In this document: one piece after another, positions 26,677-40,980 of the stretch
Layout of the letters: each line of letters starts with the position of its first letter
How positions within the stretch are numbered: position 1 is the stretch's first letter
Origin: Tyto alba
Taxonomy: Eukaryota > Chordata > Aves > Strigiformes > Tytonidae
Direction of reading: 5' to 3'
NCBI RefSeq assembly: GCF_018691265.1
Contig: NW_024881303.1
Coordinates: forward strand, 11,649,777-11,713,776
Length of the DNA stretch: 64,000 nt
The notes under the pieces: model-generated
Database searches by the model: none
What the model was told of the DNA's origin: nothing
The model's input: the letters and a program-made list of their open reading frames with translations, nothing else
Made by a program: the position numbers and the translations under genes

Positions 26677-29600
26677 CAGATTACACAGTACCCTATACAA
26701 CAAGCAATTCAGCAGTCTTGCTAATTATGCTTTGGACACTGTAACTGAAAAAGCACATCCCTCTGCAAGGTTACGCTGAGGCTGTTGCTAGATAAAATAG
26801 CCAGACTCAGCCTGAAAATACCATGTTGTAAGGTACGCTCCTGAACAAGACACAACAGATAGAAGCACTTAATAAACAGATCCATTAACTAGGAAACATC
26901 CCTGCAGCAATTAAAACTTTGCAAAGTACTGCAGTGTACACCTGGTTATTGCTCTGACATCTGCTTAGGTTTTCTATGTGTTTGTAAGTTGGACCAAAGA
27001 GAAAGATAATTGAGTTTATGGACATATCATGACAAAAATGACAACAAGGCACTGTTAACTGTTCATGAAAAACAGCATAAAAACTCAAATAAAGCATGTT
27101 TACTGTTTGAAATACTTAAAAGTTACCACATATTATAATGAACCATATACAACCAAATGGTGTTTCTCCTACTGGTAAAGAATAATTTTACTCTGAACTA
27201 AGAATCCCATCATAAAATGAGAGGAAATTCACAGTCTGAACAACTGCTGTTGTGCTGAGAACATTTTTAGGCATATGGCAATTTTATAATGGTCATTGGG
27301 GATGAAGAGCTAAAATTCTCTTGCAGGCTCTGAATTTAAGATATTTCACATAAAACTGCATATCTCAGGAAACAAATAAATTGTTAAGTGTGCAACCTCA
27401 TAACGTTACAGCCAACATTCAGCATATGTAAATCTGACCACTTGAAAATACAAATGCTATTTTCAGTACAAGGACCAAATTACTTTATATAAAGAGTCCA
27501 AATAAGGTTTTAAAAAAATTTATCTGCAGGCATCATTAAAAGAAAACAAATATAATGAGACCTGCCTTAACTTTATACAGTCCAAGTCAGTGTGACATTA
27601 TGCAGCTACAATATGTGATCCAGCGTTCCCAAGTAAATGCCCTGATTACTATTGTAAGCCTGTCATTTGAATAGTTCCTTCCTGTTTAAAATGTAGAAAG
27701 CCAAATGTGTTTTCCCACCACTAAGCATTGTGTAAGACTCCTTTCTCTTCCAGCAAGCTGGCTGAAGATGGATGAGCTTCCAAACTGATATCATTTTAAT
27801 TACGCGTTTTTCTCTCATTACTAATTTCCTAAACATGTCTCTAATCTTGCAGTGAAATCTCTGAGCGCAGTAGGTGTATCCACATACATCATGCTCTAGA
27901 AAATTAATATGAGATAATGATCAGGACTGCCATCACAACATAACCTGCAACAAGCAAGATACATTAGACCTGATACATACTCATTAGGCTCTGATCTTGA
28001 GTGTTTCTGGAAGGCAGCTGCTAGCGGATAGTTTTCCTCCCTCCTACATCTCGGGGCCAATGATGCAGGAGAGGGAGATGCTTCAAGCAACCTCCCCTTT
28101 GCCCTTTCCACCAGGCAGTTACAATCTTGTGATGCCCAATGCATCTTCACCCCTTCGCCCCCTTACCTTAAATACTCCAACAAGAAGCACTGTTCCCATA
28201 AGGGAGCCCCAATCGTCTGCTCCTCTGCAGCAGATAAGCACAGGTATCCCGGCTCCCTCCTGCCTTCAGGGGTCCAGCAGCTCCCTCCACCTAGGAGAAG
28301 GTCTCCTGGTGAGGTGGTCCTCTCCAAAAGCCCAGGAGGAGAGCAGAAAGCACTGGAGGGAGCCGCCCACCCAGCAGGTAGGAAGGCACGTGCCCACGCG
28401 TGCCCCAAGTACCCAAAGCGGTCACGCACCCTGCAGCTGTCTGCATCCGATGCTCTTTTGGCAGGCAGGAATCGGGACTATGTACAGACCCGTCAGCTTA
28501 GGTCAACCAAGTGCCAGCCAGTTATGCACACAGGCTCTCTCATTCCTCAGGTATCTCTCACTACCTGAAAGGCAATGCACAGCTAGATGTGTCGCAGCGT
28601 ACTTTCACCATTAAACCAACAGGGCTAAGACGGCAACTTTTAGGGGAAAGAAAAAAACCAGAAGGGCAACTGTCACTGGGCTTTCTCCCCAGCTAAACAT
28701 ATCACACGCCAAATTCTTAAGAGAATGATGCTTTCAGCAAACCAGCTGCCTTCTCATCAGCTGACACTTCCCAAATAAAAGAGGAAAATCCTAGAAACTG
28801 TTCAGAGTGGCTGACATTTAAGGAACCAAATAAAGCAAAACAAGATAAATCACAAGCACTTAAATAAGTTTATATCTTCTAAGTGGTCTTAAAATGTCAC
28901 AAGTATGACTTTGCCTACTTACTCAAAGAGAAGGGATCTCTGCTGTTCCACAGACAAACATGAAGGTAGAGAGGGATTAGAAACATAATTGAAATACACA
29001 CATCAGACTAATGCACATAAAAAACGGCACATAGATAAGGAACACCAACAGGAGGGCTCTGGTATATATGCATGCAACTCACTAGTCTCTAACTGCATGC
29101 TGAGCAGAATGCATATGCTAAATGGGGTAAGTGTATCTAAAAATGTAATGCTGGCTGACTTGCCCTAGATCCCTAAGGAAGCCTGTAGCACAGACTGTGT
29201 GAGTAGGCAGGAGCTGAGATGTTTCACTGTATTCACACATGCTGCTATGGAAGGTGACTGATGAAAAAAAACACACAATTTCACATTTTCTTCTCAAAAA
29301 AAAGAAAAGTTTTCCCAAAACTGCTACCAAAATTTCATCCTGTTTTTCTCTCTGCTGTCCATCTACTGACCAAGATCAAAAGCTTTAAATCTAGCCATGA
29401 CTTCAAGAACCTGAAGAAGAAATTTGACCTCCTTTGAGAACACTGGTTCTTCTTGAAAACAAATACTAAACTTCTCTTCTACTAAACTTCACTCATTCAG
29501 CAAAGGGAAGGAAAATCTGAGGGATGCCCACATTTTCTATTTCCCACAACATCTTGAAAGGGCCATGAAGAATACAGCTACAAACCCAAGGCTCCACCAG

Positions 29601-32600
29601 AGCTTTGTTGTGCACCACCCACCCCCTTGACTGGAACTGGTGCCCACATCAGGCTTGTGATAACACTGAGCTGTGCAAACCAGCCCTCCACCTCAGGTGG
29701 GAATTAACTGACCACTGAAGTCAAGGCAAGTCTTTCAAGTGACTTCGCTGGGTTATGACTGGGCTCCTACTTCTTTTTAATTCTCATTAGCATTTGCTGA
29801 CAACTCCTTTACAACCAGAGGGACAGGTTCTTTATGAGAAGCCATTTCAGCTGCCCCAGTTAATGGTTTAATCCACAGACTGAAGCAGGGCAGATTATCT
29901 ACACGTATCAAAAACAACATTATGCTTCATAAGCTATTTTTCTGCTTCAGTAAGGAGTAAGCACGTTTTTATTTCTTACTATGTTCACCCATTACCTCAC
30001 CAAGCAGCATTATTGTTAGTCTTTTTGAGACTCTCCTAGAATAGGAACATAGAAAACAGGATTTCCTCTAGCTCTGCATACCTACTTACTCCAGAGTCAT
30101 TAATGACATAGGACTGGACTGAACAAAGAACTAACATCAAAACAGCTGGGAACAAAAATGTATCTGCCTGGAACACTGAATCTCCGCTCTATCTGTTAAA
30201 AAAATGCCAATAAGGAACAAAGAGCTAAACATCTGCATACAGGACATGTATCCCAGTGGGCTCCAAATTAAGTTTATAGCAGCTTTCACATAGCAATCTG
30301 CAAATCGAATTGTGTAACTTCACTGCTGTCAAAAGGAAAGATCCAAGTCCTGCACAGGAATCCTTCAAAAACCCAAACCAACTACATACTGTCTTCCATG
30401 TGATTATAAGCAACAGCTGAATTGTCCAAGGGTAGGTGATGCTACCCAACTCTGAGATTTTCAAAATACCTCTAACCAGTATTTTAAAGAAAAGTTACAG
30501 ATGTATATAGGGAAGAAAAATACAAGCAATACTGCCCCAGGATTCATAGCAGCTGATTCCTTAGGTTGTCACACTAACTGGGTGTGGGACTGGGACATTT
30601 ATCAGGAGGACTTGTTCCCCTCACAGACCATGCTTCCCAGCAGAACCAGCGCCGCACAGCGACACGTGCCCCGTACCCACCGCCTCGCACCACAGGACAG
30701 GCCCGTGGATAGCCCAGCACTGAAAAGCAGCACACCCTGCTCCCGGCTCCCTTCCCTCCCCACCACTCCACAGACAGACACCCTAGCTCAGGGCGTGCTT
30801 TCAGAAGCTACCCTGTAAGCACATCTCCCCTGAAAACTAACAGGAATTTGGAAAAACATTATAGGCAATCAGTGAAAACACCAGCCAGAGGCTACGGACT
30901 GTCCATATAATTACCCTACATAGGGCCAAAGTCAGTAGGATGTGGAAAAAATAACCCAAATAGAGTACTGCTTGGGTTCAGTGCTTAGCATCCAAAATTA
31001 CCTTGGCAATCTCTTAAAGACCTTCATATCAGTGGTGTACACAAAAGCAGAGGCAGCCAGCAGGCTGGGAGAAGCACACAAGCAATGTAAGGATGCTTGA
31101 AGAGAAACACTACTCCTCTGTTTAATGCTATCAGCTCCTGCCTGCCTGAGGACATTTCCTACCTCTACCTACAAACACTGCGATTCCCAAACCATTAAGT
31201 AAACAGTCTTTGAAGATAACGAAGCTTATTCTAATCTCTCACTGATGTCACTCCTGTATTGTACTTAGCTGAGCTACAAGACTCCTGGGTTAACTAACTC
31301 CTCTGTAAAATCAAGATTACCTTAACTCTTTGCTCTTGCACAGACCTAAGGAATCCTGTCGAGGTATAGAAAGAAGGAGATTTTTCACACAGTGGATCTA
31401 CATTTTTTCTTGTTGAACAATCATAGACATTTTTCAGCTCACTCCTTTAGATGCAGGTGAACCACTTCTGTACCTTAGTGAGATGACCTTCTGTACCAGA
31501 CCTTTCATCGCTTCCAAAGAAAGCAGAACTTTGAAAGCTGTGTGCCTTTAGTAAGGAGGGGATGCCCTGGACTACTTTCCAACACTGGCAAACAGGGCCG
31601 TTGCTCCAGTGGCAAGAAAAAAGAAAAATCAGATTGAACCTGGACTAGCAAGAGGAATTAAACTGGTAACTACAAAAAGAAAACACAGTAGAGATTTTCC
31701 AATGCATCACCTCAGAGAAGAATGCCTTTGTGTTCTCACTTGTGCTCACTTCTCAGGGTCAAGTGTTTATTCTGCATTGCAGTTCTTTAGCTATCTACTC
31801 CATGCTTTTCACTGCACCCAATCCTACAAGAGTCAAACCCTCCCACAGCAATAAAAAGCTCAGGGAAGAAGAACTCAGGGTGGGTCAGAAAAGCCAGCCC
31901 TGCGTATAACATATCTTTCATGTCATCAAAAGACTTGACAATAAGAAGCTGAAACCCAACTAAATTCTAGCTGCACAAAATCAGAGCTATTTTGCTCTTG
32001 AGCTGCGTGTGCTTAGGAGCAGCCATGACCAGAATAATAAAAGGATATACGGCACGAATCTGAGAAAAGGGGCTCAAGTTCTGGCTGAATATTCACGCCT
32101 AGTGTCAGTCCCAAGGCAAATTTATTTTGTCAATTCTGAATATTATCAGCCTGAGTTGTTTGCCTCTTGGATAAACTATGTCTCATACCAAATAGATCCT
32201 GGCACTTCTATTTCCCCCCACATACAGGTAATTATGTTCCCACTGAACAGAAAAACGAAGAGGATGCACTGGAAAAAAGCAGAGGTAATGATACCTACAC
32301 AGAGAGACAGATTTGGAGTACAGACATTGACCCAGTTCTGCAATCTGGCTTCCTCTTCTGTTTCAGTGGTGTAAATCAACTGTAAGTACACAGCGCCAAC
32401 AGGCTTCATTTTCCACCTGTTAACACAGGTTTTCGATTCCACTGTCAATAAAAGAACCACAATGCAAACTGCTGTGAAATGAAAATCCAGTGCTGTATGT
32501 AACCGAAGACAGAAGTAAAGAGATGTGCAGCCAGATTCGGGATGCCATATTGCTGAAAATACTCGCTGCTAAACCCAGTCATGACTCCCCAAAGGGTCAT

Positions 32601-34229
32601 TACCAAAGACATGACCACTTTTCACTGCCAAACACCCCACTGGGAGCCAGTAAGGCCATAAGCTGAGGCCAGGGTGTTGCTACTCATGATCAACTGGCAA
32701 ACGCTGAGCACAAAGTCTGCCCTTCCATGCAAACATCAGAGAAGCCCATTCACAACCTGTGTTTCACAGGCACAACATGGCAGGCTGAGAAACTCTGAAT
32801 CACACTAATATATTTTTTTAATCATTTAGCTCTTTGTCTCAAATTTTAAAATTAAATAAAAAGTAACTTTACCAGAGGTCAGTCAAGCAGCAGTAAGACT
32901 GCACAAGGTGGCAGGTTAAAGCATCTCATAATTCTAAGAGTATAAGCATGAAATTCAGAAAGGGCCCCCAGGGATCCCAATGCAAGACATGAAGGTGTAA
33001 TTAAAAACCATAAATCCGTCAAACGAAAAATATGTAAACTTAATACATTAACTCATATATTTTTCTTCCTTGACCACATTTGTCTTACTCTACACTCCTT
33101 TGGAGCCTACAAATAAAAAATTAACAATATCAGAAAAAAATATTTCTTATTTATGGAACGTGAATATCAATAATAAATGCTTTTTACTTTATTCTTACAG
33201 GTAATTGCTGAAAGAAGCTCTCTCAGCAGACTGCTGAGACTCTGCATATTATAAATTACTTCAACTGTATGTGCTCTTTACAAAACCCACAAAAGGACAA
33301 TATCTTACAGTGTTTCCATGCCACTCAATCATCCACACAAAATTACCCTTGTGAGAGCTTGTTGGAGGAATGTCAAATGTATTTGCCTTTCTTTGCAACA
33401 AAATCTTCAGAGAAAGACAGCAAAAAAAGCTCACTTCTGCATTCACAGATATACATGCTACACAAACACCTGAACATTTTAACTGGAGATTATGGGTTTA
33501 ACTTTGTATTTAATTACAAGCTACAGGCAAAATAGTTACAGGCCAAATGCTGGCCTGTGTTTCACCCACAGCATAGTTTTCAAGATAGCTTCCAAAAGCT
33601 CTGCAGCACCTGTAGTTCATATTAAGGCTAAGGCACTTCTAAAAGAGGCATTTGGAACAAACCAGCCCTTCCATCTGCCCCCCTGTCAGAAAAGGAACAC
33701 CAGCATTTCCCAGAAATGACAGTGGCAGAGACACTTGTGCCTCACCTCCATCCTTCAAAGGCCAAATTCTGTACAGCAAATTTGTTTCTCATCACTAATG
33801 ACTGTTTCCTTGGGACCAGATGGCCCAGGGCCAGGCAGCCCTACGGGAACACCTCTCTTCCTCATGACACACCCAGCATGAGGGCATGCACGTGGGGATT
33901 ATGTGATATTTTCATCAAAGATTGAACTCTGTTTCCTCTCTGTTACTGAAGCACTCATTCTCACAAGTGCAACAGCTAGGTCCCCATACAAACACACACA
34001 AGGACACATGTTCAACACAAAACTGATGTGCTATCACAACATGGCTAATGTTTCTCAAATAATACCCAAGTCAGCCAAACTTCTTCTTTCCTAATGGCTC
34101 AGCAATCACTTCTACTAAATCCAGGCCAAAACTCTAACACAACTCTGCTGCTCTGTCAACACAACACACAGTCCAACACTGGCAGAGGTTGGCATGCTCT
34201 TTACACTTGTCTTAAGCATACTCACCACA

Positions 34230-35213
34230 TGGGAAGCAAAATCCTCCTTGCCCTAGCTGCCAGACATTAGCTCACTCAACTATCTCCCTACCCTTCCTTC
34301 GATTATTTGGACCTCAGGTGCTCTGGCGTTATTAGTCAAGCTTCACCTGCTGAACAGAGGCCAGATCTGTCCAACTTCTGCTATTTACTGCAGCTGGAAA
34401 TCATTTACTTAGAAATTATTTACTTGCATAAAACAGGCCACGTGGGACGTTCCCAGTCTGGGCTGGTGACTGGTCACCCAGGCTTGGCAGTGGTCTTGGC
34501 TTCTGGAGCTGCCTCCACACCAACATCTACCACGCACTCCACAGACAGAGCACAGGGCACATTTTCAGGTTTGGCTCTCGGTCTCTTAACCTTCCTGGGA
34601 ACTATGTCATTGGTCACTACAGCCTGGCTGCAGCTGGGCAGCAGATACAAGCAGTTGGTTTTACCCTCCACACTAGGCAATCTGGTGTTAAAGAGAGGGT
34701 CTGTCACAACACCAACATGTTTTGTCCACAGGCACCAGGAGAATTCAACAGCTACCAAGGAAAGAGCTGAATGCTTTCACCACTTCACATCAAGCAGTAC
34801 AAAGAGCCTCTACAGATGACCCAAAAAGTAATAAAGCAATTGAAACAAGGCTAGCCAGATTTCTTGATCATACAAGCCACTCGCATGATATTTCCGACAA
34901 CTGTTGAAATGGCCACGTCCCAGAGAGTTCCTGGAGACATGTCACAGTCCAGGAACGACAACAGCTCCCAGTACCCTGTTTTGGGATGGGAATTAGATGT
35001 GTACCACCAATCCACCATGGTGCCATTGACCTTAACCACCCCAGCAGGCTCACCTCCTCCAACACACCCAGCAGTAACGCTCTGTTGAGGGCTGTGGGAT
35101 GTACCCTGGGCACAGCCACCACCGCTGAACTGCTCAAGAGCCATGTAAGACACAAAAGCAGCAGGCAACCCCTGCAAGAAAGTGTTACTTGATAAAGCTA
35201 CAGACAAAGCCAT
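34230..35213. other. Unexplained block with overlapping open frames
   Basis: Frames of 94-170 codons overlap on both strands, for example 34307-34819 on the plus strand and 34851-35213 and 34474-34758 on the minus strand. Composition is balanced rather than AT-rich like the surroundings. None shows a domain I recognise. It may be a decayed retroelement or a retained old exon of something; I assign no function. Confidence 0.3.
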
Positions 35214-35252
35214 GCAAGAAAATGTTACTTGATAAAGCTACAGACAAAGCCA
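35173..35252. repeat. 40-bp tandem duplication, two copies
   Basis: Copies at 35173-35212 and 35213-35252 are identical except one site (G at 35182, A at 35222). The near identity points to a recent duplication or conversion. No coding role is visible. Confidence 0.95.
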
Positions 35253-36280
35253 TGCTGCTGTACTCTGAAGTCTGGGAGAAGAGCAGCAATGCCAGTTGGT
35301 GTAAATACATGCTACAACACACAATACAGTGAGAACAACACAAGGCAATAAAAGAGTACAATACATACTGAGTAGATCTAACTTCCCAAATGACTTAAAA
35401 CACAAAGCCAAACACTGCCGGTTTACAGTATAATCAGCACTGATCAATACATACACACCGACAGCGACACAAACTATGCTGTAACAAATTGTATGTTGTG
35501 GTAAAACAGGAAACACATTTAAACATGACCTTTTGAATGCTGTGAGAACTAGGACTAATGCCTCACTTTCACAGTTAATGCTGAAAGCCAGTCAATGCCC
35601 AGCCTAGCCAGAAGTATCACATTTCAGTTTTGTACAGAAGGCTTCCCATCCCATTCATCGAGCAGTGTAAAATCCCTCAGCAGCGTTAGGGGAAGATTTG
35701 CTAAGAGCTAAATGAAAATTGATCATTTTCCCACAGCCACCCAGCGTTCCAATCAACCCTGCACAGGTATTGACATATGTTAATGCCAGCCCAGCCCCAG
35801 CTGAAACTCAGAGCGGCCTGCCAAACTCCAGGAATGCTGATGAAAGACTGATTTTAAGGCTTGACTCAGAAAGGATAATTGTGCTCACCTAAGCCTTTTT
35901 TTGTGAGCAAGTGCTGAGATTTCGCTGATTCACTGTATGTTAGGGTGATGCATACAACAGTGTAACTCCTAGTGATAAAACAAACATGCAACAATGCCAT
36001 TATGATGCCTAAAATAGGTGGATATATTTATACCAGTTATTCTTCCTCCAACATGAAAAGGAACATCTGCCAGCTGTGTCTCACACAGCTCGTGCAGCTC
36101 CAAAGCAAAGATGTCAGTCCAAAGAACTATACACCAAAAGTTTACATTCGCTTTACCTTATCCTAGAGAAGAATACATCACTTCTGCAAAGTGACATATC
36201 CCCACCACCCGCCTTGCTTGGAATAATCATTTGAAGCTTTGTTCTTGGGTTCCTCTACAAAAATTGCCTTTTTTCCATTA

Positions 36281-36330
36281 AAAAAAAAAAAAACAAAAAA
36301 ACAAAAAACAAAAAAACACCCACCAAAACA
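36281..36330. repeat. A/C-rich low-complexity tract
   Basis: A runs separated by single C, then CACCCACCAAAA. Confidence 0.9.
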
Positions 36331-36954
36331 TTTTTAATGAAGAACTAATAAGTAACACACTTTGGCATAAACTTCCAACAGCAGTATGAGGGACTGAAGA
36401 GTTCCTGATTTACAAGGCCACACCACATTTCCACAAGGCAGCTTTCTAGTTTCATCACAGGGAGGCACTATGCAGATAAACCCCTTTTAGATAGCATCAG
36501 CACAGCTCTAATCCATGCTCCCGGAGCTGATCTGATACCTGCTACTTAAGCAAGCTCCCCTTTGCCTGAACACCTTCAGTCCCCTTTCGCAGCCTCACCA
36601 CTCCCCTCCTGGTGAGCTGGCAGATTTTCAGGACTATCTGTTACTATCTTCCCAGTTTACCTGCAGTCCCCAGCTTTGTTTGCCGTTTCTGCCGTTGCAG
36701 AGACCCCAGCCCCAGAGCCCCCTCCCTAACACCCCACCTGAAAGTTCAGTTGCAAGCCACAGAGTCCACTGTTTTCTGTGTCCCTGTGTTATTATATATT
36801 CTTCCTTATTATATATATTACAGGAGCAGTCAGCTCTACTAAGAACAGCAGATAACGATGCTCAATGCCATACAAGTAAGAGAGAGTCCCCACCACAAAG
36901 AAAAAGTTTTTACTGGAAATGGATAAAAGATGGAAGTATTTTCTCTCTGCTGGG

Positions 36955-37065
36955 CAAAGAAGAAAATAAGCACATGGATATTAAGCAGCTTGCCCAAATT
37001 GACAAAGTCAGTGACAGATCTAGGGATTAAATTCAGGTCTTGCATCCCTATAATGGGACACAATT
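36955..37065 (+). mobile_element. MIR-like (CORE-type) SINE fragment
   Basis: ATTAAGCAGCTTGCCCAAAT, then GTCAGTGACAGATCTAGGGA and TTAAATTCAGGTCTTGCATC closely follow the MIR core order (TTAAGTAACTTGCCCAAGGT, GGCAGAGCTGGGATT, GAACCCAGGTCT). About 110 bp. MIRs are old tRNA-derived SINEs with no activity, and finding one this readable in a bird is notable. It lies in intron 2, antisense to KIF26A. Confidence 0.75.
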
Positions 37066-37364
37066 CCTCCTGTTAACAAAGGCAGCAGGAAGAATGATTC
37101 TCCTGAAAGTAAGGGCCAAGTTTCCTCCCATAAGCCATTCATCTGAAAGACCATACAAAATTAGCAGACCCTTGTAAAAGAAGTCAGTCTGTTCCTGATC
37201 ACGGGCCAGCCAGCAACAGACAAAACTTCCACCTTCCCAATGACGCCTTCCATCTGAGGGTATACTGGACACGTAAATACAGAACAGTCATTCCAGTGTT
37301 GTAGGTCTGAAGTCAGCGGACAGGCAGACAAATCCAGACAAATTCCATACATCTCCAGTAAATT

Positions 37365-37381
37365 AAAAAAAAAAAAAAAAA
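37365..37381. repeat. Poly(A) run, 17 nt
   Basis: Seventeen consecutive A in intron 2. Confidence 0.95.
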
Positions 37382-40247
37382 TAGAGGATTTAATACTCCC
37401 AAATGGACAGCTGCCTGCCATATTCAGTGTGAGCAACATCCGAATAGATCTAGTTCCTGAAGGTACTCCAATTTTGAGAAGAGCAACAGCATCATCATGG
37501 AAACATCTTCCATATGACATGTACACGTTTCCAGATAGATTCTCCTCCTCTAGCCAGGGTGAAGCAAAATCTCTGCTCACTTTTCATGACAAAATGTTCA
37601 TCTGCCAGCTGAAAACCCAGGGACTAAGTGGCTCTTCTCTACACCAGCATCCTCACTGTGGGAAGAAGGATTCAGACACACAGAGTACAGTTATGGTGGG
37701 GTACCTGAGCAGCAGGAGACCCAGGCAGCAACTGTGTACGTGGTGGGCAATCCTGGTCTTGGGAAAGAAAAATCTCTCGGTGGTTTCAGCCATCCCCGCT
37801 CCAATACCCTGCGGTGCCAGGTCCAGAGCAGCAGCCACTATCAGCTGCTGTGGGCCAGGGAAGAGGAGGATGACTACTGCCTCCTACAACCTCGCTGTTA
37901 ACAAGTCAGAGGTTGGGATCACTGTAGGTGGAAACTCTTGGCAAAAACAATAAAGCAGCTACTACATACTTCAACAGGTTCAAAGTAACCTCAGATGTTA
38001 GGAGCAGATGCTCTTTTCCACCCCCTGGGATTTTGAAATGGTTTATATGTTTCCTCCCTCTTCCCTAATAGGGCAGGGTGCTGAAGGAATTAGCTAGAGA
38101 AAGAGCTGGAGCAATACTAATTACCCTCAGCTACCCAGGAGACCACAGTACCTTCAGCTAATTGCACAACCCCCACTCCCCCACTTCAGATCCCCCAGTG
38201 AGAAGGTCTCTTGCCTCTGGCATCTGAACTGCAAGATAATCCCACTCACCTGTACTTTAAAAGGGTATGCTTGAGAATCCTAAATGTCTAAACCAAACTC
38301 ATTACAAATAGTTTCCGCAGCCCATCATGTAGCACAGGGACTACTGCACTGACCGAAACAAGGAAACTGCTCATGTCAACACATTTTGACATGGTGTTGT
38401 CACTAACCCCGTTATTAGACTGCACACGTACAGAAATCCACATCTGAGCTCATAGCCTGAAGCACTCCACAGCCAAGTCTCTGCAAGAGTCTCTCTCACA
38501 AAATTAAATATTAAATGCGCATCTCAAAAAAATGCCCCGTAGTTTCATATTTATTAACTAAGACATTACTTTTCCACTTATGCATTTTTGAAATGTTAAA
38601 TACATAACATTTTAAGGTGCATTTGGTGCTTGTAAAGAGCCCCGAAAACTGGATTACTCTAGAGAAGAATCTGTAAAAGACACAGTTCTCCCACTCAATT
38701 CCCCTTATTCACATCAACACAGTTGCAGAAAGGCCTCACATGAAAAGAAAAACAGCCCCTCGGTAACAGAGAACCCCAAACTTATCCAAGACTCAGCAGC
38801 CTCATCACCAAGACTCTCAAATTCCAGGTGACAATGCCACTCAGTAGCAAGTGCTGACACATTAATATAAAACAATTGGCATGGGAAGAAAAACCCCACA
38901 AAAAGTCAGGGGTTGCTTCTAAAAGTTTAGACCTATTCCCCATGCACCTCAAATGTTGCGAGAAGTCCCCACGTGCTCCAAGCCCTTGCTCATCCAGGGA
39001 AGCATGAGCCTGCAGGCAAACGCTAAGGACACAGAGCCCTCTCCCAGGCTCCTCCGTGGGCAGTGCAGGCTCCTAAAGCGCCCCACAGCCAGGAGACAGG
39101 TCCTGGCAGCCAGGGATCACACAAACTCTCCTCACTATGAGTCCTGCTGATACCGTTCCTTCAGAATGGCCAAGATGGGAATAACAAAGCGAACCCGGCC
39201 CTCGCACATCAAGACCCCAGTCCTCAATCCCATGCCTACCCTCTCAGCCTGGTTTTCCAAGCCAATGAGAACAGCTGCATTGCTTTTCTTTCCATCCTCC
39301 TTGCTGCCAGCCCTCCTTAACAGCTTATGAACCCAGAAAATGATCTGAAAGTGAGGTAGAAGGCTCAGAGCAAATTCCTACAACTTCCACAAACGGGCCG
39401 TGAGAGAAGTGGGGCAGGACCCACCTGTTATTGTTTGGCTGAAGCCAGATGCCCACGTACTAGCTTAATGTCAACCAAACAGTATGTGTGCAGCTGCAAA
39501 GAAGGTGCTGCCTCTTATCAACTCACTGGGGACAAGGAGAGAACACCTGGGATTAATTCAGGGAGGTGGGGAGAGCAAAAGAGGTGAACAAAGCATCCAT
39601 CCAACCAAACCATCCTCCCTTAGCATTGCTGCTCCTGGAAACATGTGGGGGTTTATTTAGCATACAGGAGAAGCCCACAGGAAAGAGCGTGCCCTTCCCA
39701 AAACTTTGTTCCTCATCCCCCCTTCAGGTGATGCAATCAGCAGCACACATGGGTGTACCAAGAGACCATGGCTTTGATCAGAAGCGGGTGTGGTGGGAGT
39801 TCAAGCCGGCAGCGCTGCGTGGCATCCACACAGCTGCGACCCGTCAGTGCAAACGGCACATCCAAAGCCACTGCTACCCCTCTATCCTCCCCCTTTTTCT
39901 GGAGGAGCCAGGCTCCCTCCGACTCTAGCTGGTGCAACACAGAGCCCTGCCAACGACACGGTGGGCTGGGACTTGCTTAGCTCCCTCAAGTGATTCACGG
40001 TTCATGAGCAACCAAAGGCATGACCTGTCCTGGTCACCAAGGCTCTGTGCAGATCAGGGCTGGCAGTGTGCCTCTTTGTACCCAACCACAGCTCACCCGG
40101 TCGAGGGGGAATACAGGTTTTTTTAAGTATCAGAGAAAACACATTGTCCACCCCACCAGCAATAAAGAGCCCACACTCACTCCTTTGTCCTTCAAACTCC
40201 CTGGAAGATGTTCAGCCTCGTGTAACACACAATGCAGACAATGCAAT

Positions 40248-40264
40248 GGGGGGGGGGGGGGGGG
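40248..40264. repeat. Poly(G) run, 17 nt
   Basis: Seventeen consecutive G in otherwise ordinary intron sequence. Such runs are unstable and error-prone in sequencing. Confidence 0.95.
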
Positions 40265-40904
40265 AATAGGGAAGAAAAGAGGCTCTTAAAAACTAGGACA
40301 GCAAGAACTTAGCTGAACTCAAGCTACAATACAGCATGCATGTTTCTGCTGTCTCCAGCACCCGCCTGCACTGGCAGTAGGTACAATATAAATTGCTCAG
40401 ACCAGGAGGATCAGGGGTGAGGGTGAACGGGGACAGGTGAAATGGGGTGTCTGAATCCCTGTGCTGGGAGAAGCACAATCCTCAAAGCTAATTTCTTCCA
40501 AAGTGAACTTCGTCTGGTCTTGGCCTCTTTTCAGTACGGATTTAAAAAATTCTTTTGCCCAGTATAACTGGGTACAATTATTACTTGTAACCAAAATACA
40601 CAGTATAAAACCCCTTCTGTGGATGTAGTTGTATCAGCATGCACATTCCTCACACCAAGAGAGCCTTCTCCCTCTGCTCATAAGGGATTAGCTAAAACCA
40701 TTTTACAGCAGCTCTATATCCGTAAGGCTGCTGCCTGTGCTAGAGGGAGCGCAGACTTTACTTCCAGTGTTGCAGCTGCAGGAGCACATCTCTCACGCCG
40801 GACAGTCCCGCCGGTCCCCTTCCTTTCGGAGACACACACCTCGCTCTGACATACACCTCTTTAGAAATGACAGCGCCTTTGGGTTTACCAAACACAGGCA
40901 TCAC

Positions 40905-40980
40905 GCAAATTAATTAATTAGCATTTGTGAAGCACTGTGAAGAATTTGAGGTGCTAAGTATTATTATTACTAATTTAATC
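40905..40980 (+). mobile_element. Possible ancient retroelement 3' tail
   Basis: GTGAAGCACTGTGAAGAATT, then GAGGTGCTAAGTATTATTAT recalls the old amniote retroelement tail with an AAGC-CTTTGAGATC block and a terminal ATT repeat. Short and diverged; the surrounding AATTAATTAATTAG may be functional noncoding sequence instead. Confidence 0.4.

Noticed and set aside
27997..28614. Plus-strand frame of 205 codons in intron 2
   Set aside because: No family resemblance and no start or splice context; overlapping minus-strand frame of similar quality.
37429..37953. Plus-strand frame of 174 codons in intron 2
   Set aside because: No domain recognised; the composition looks like chance.
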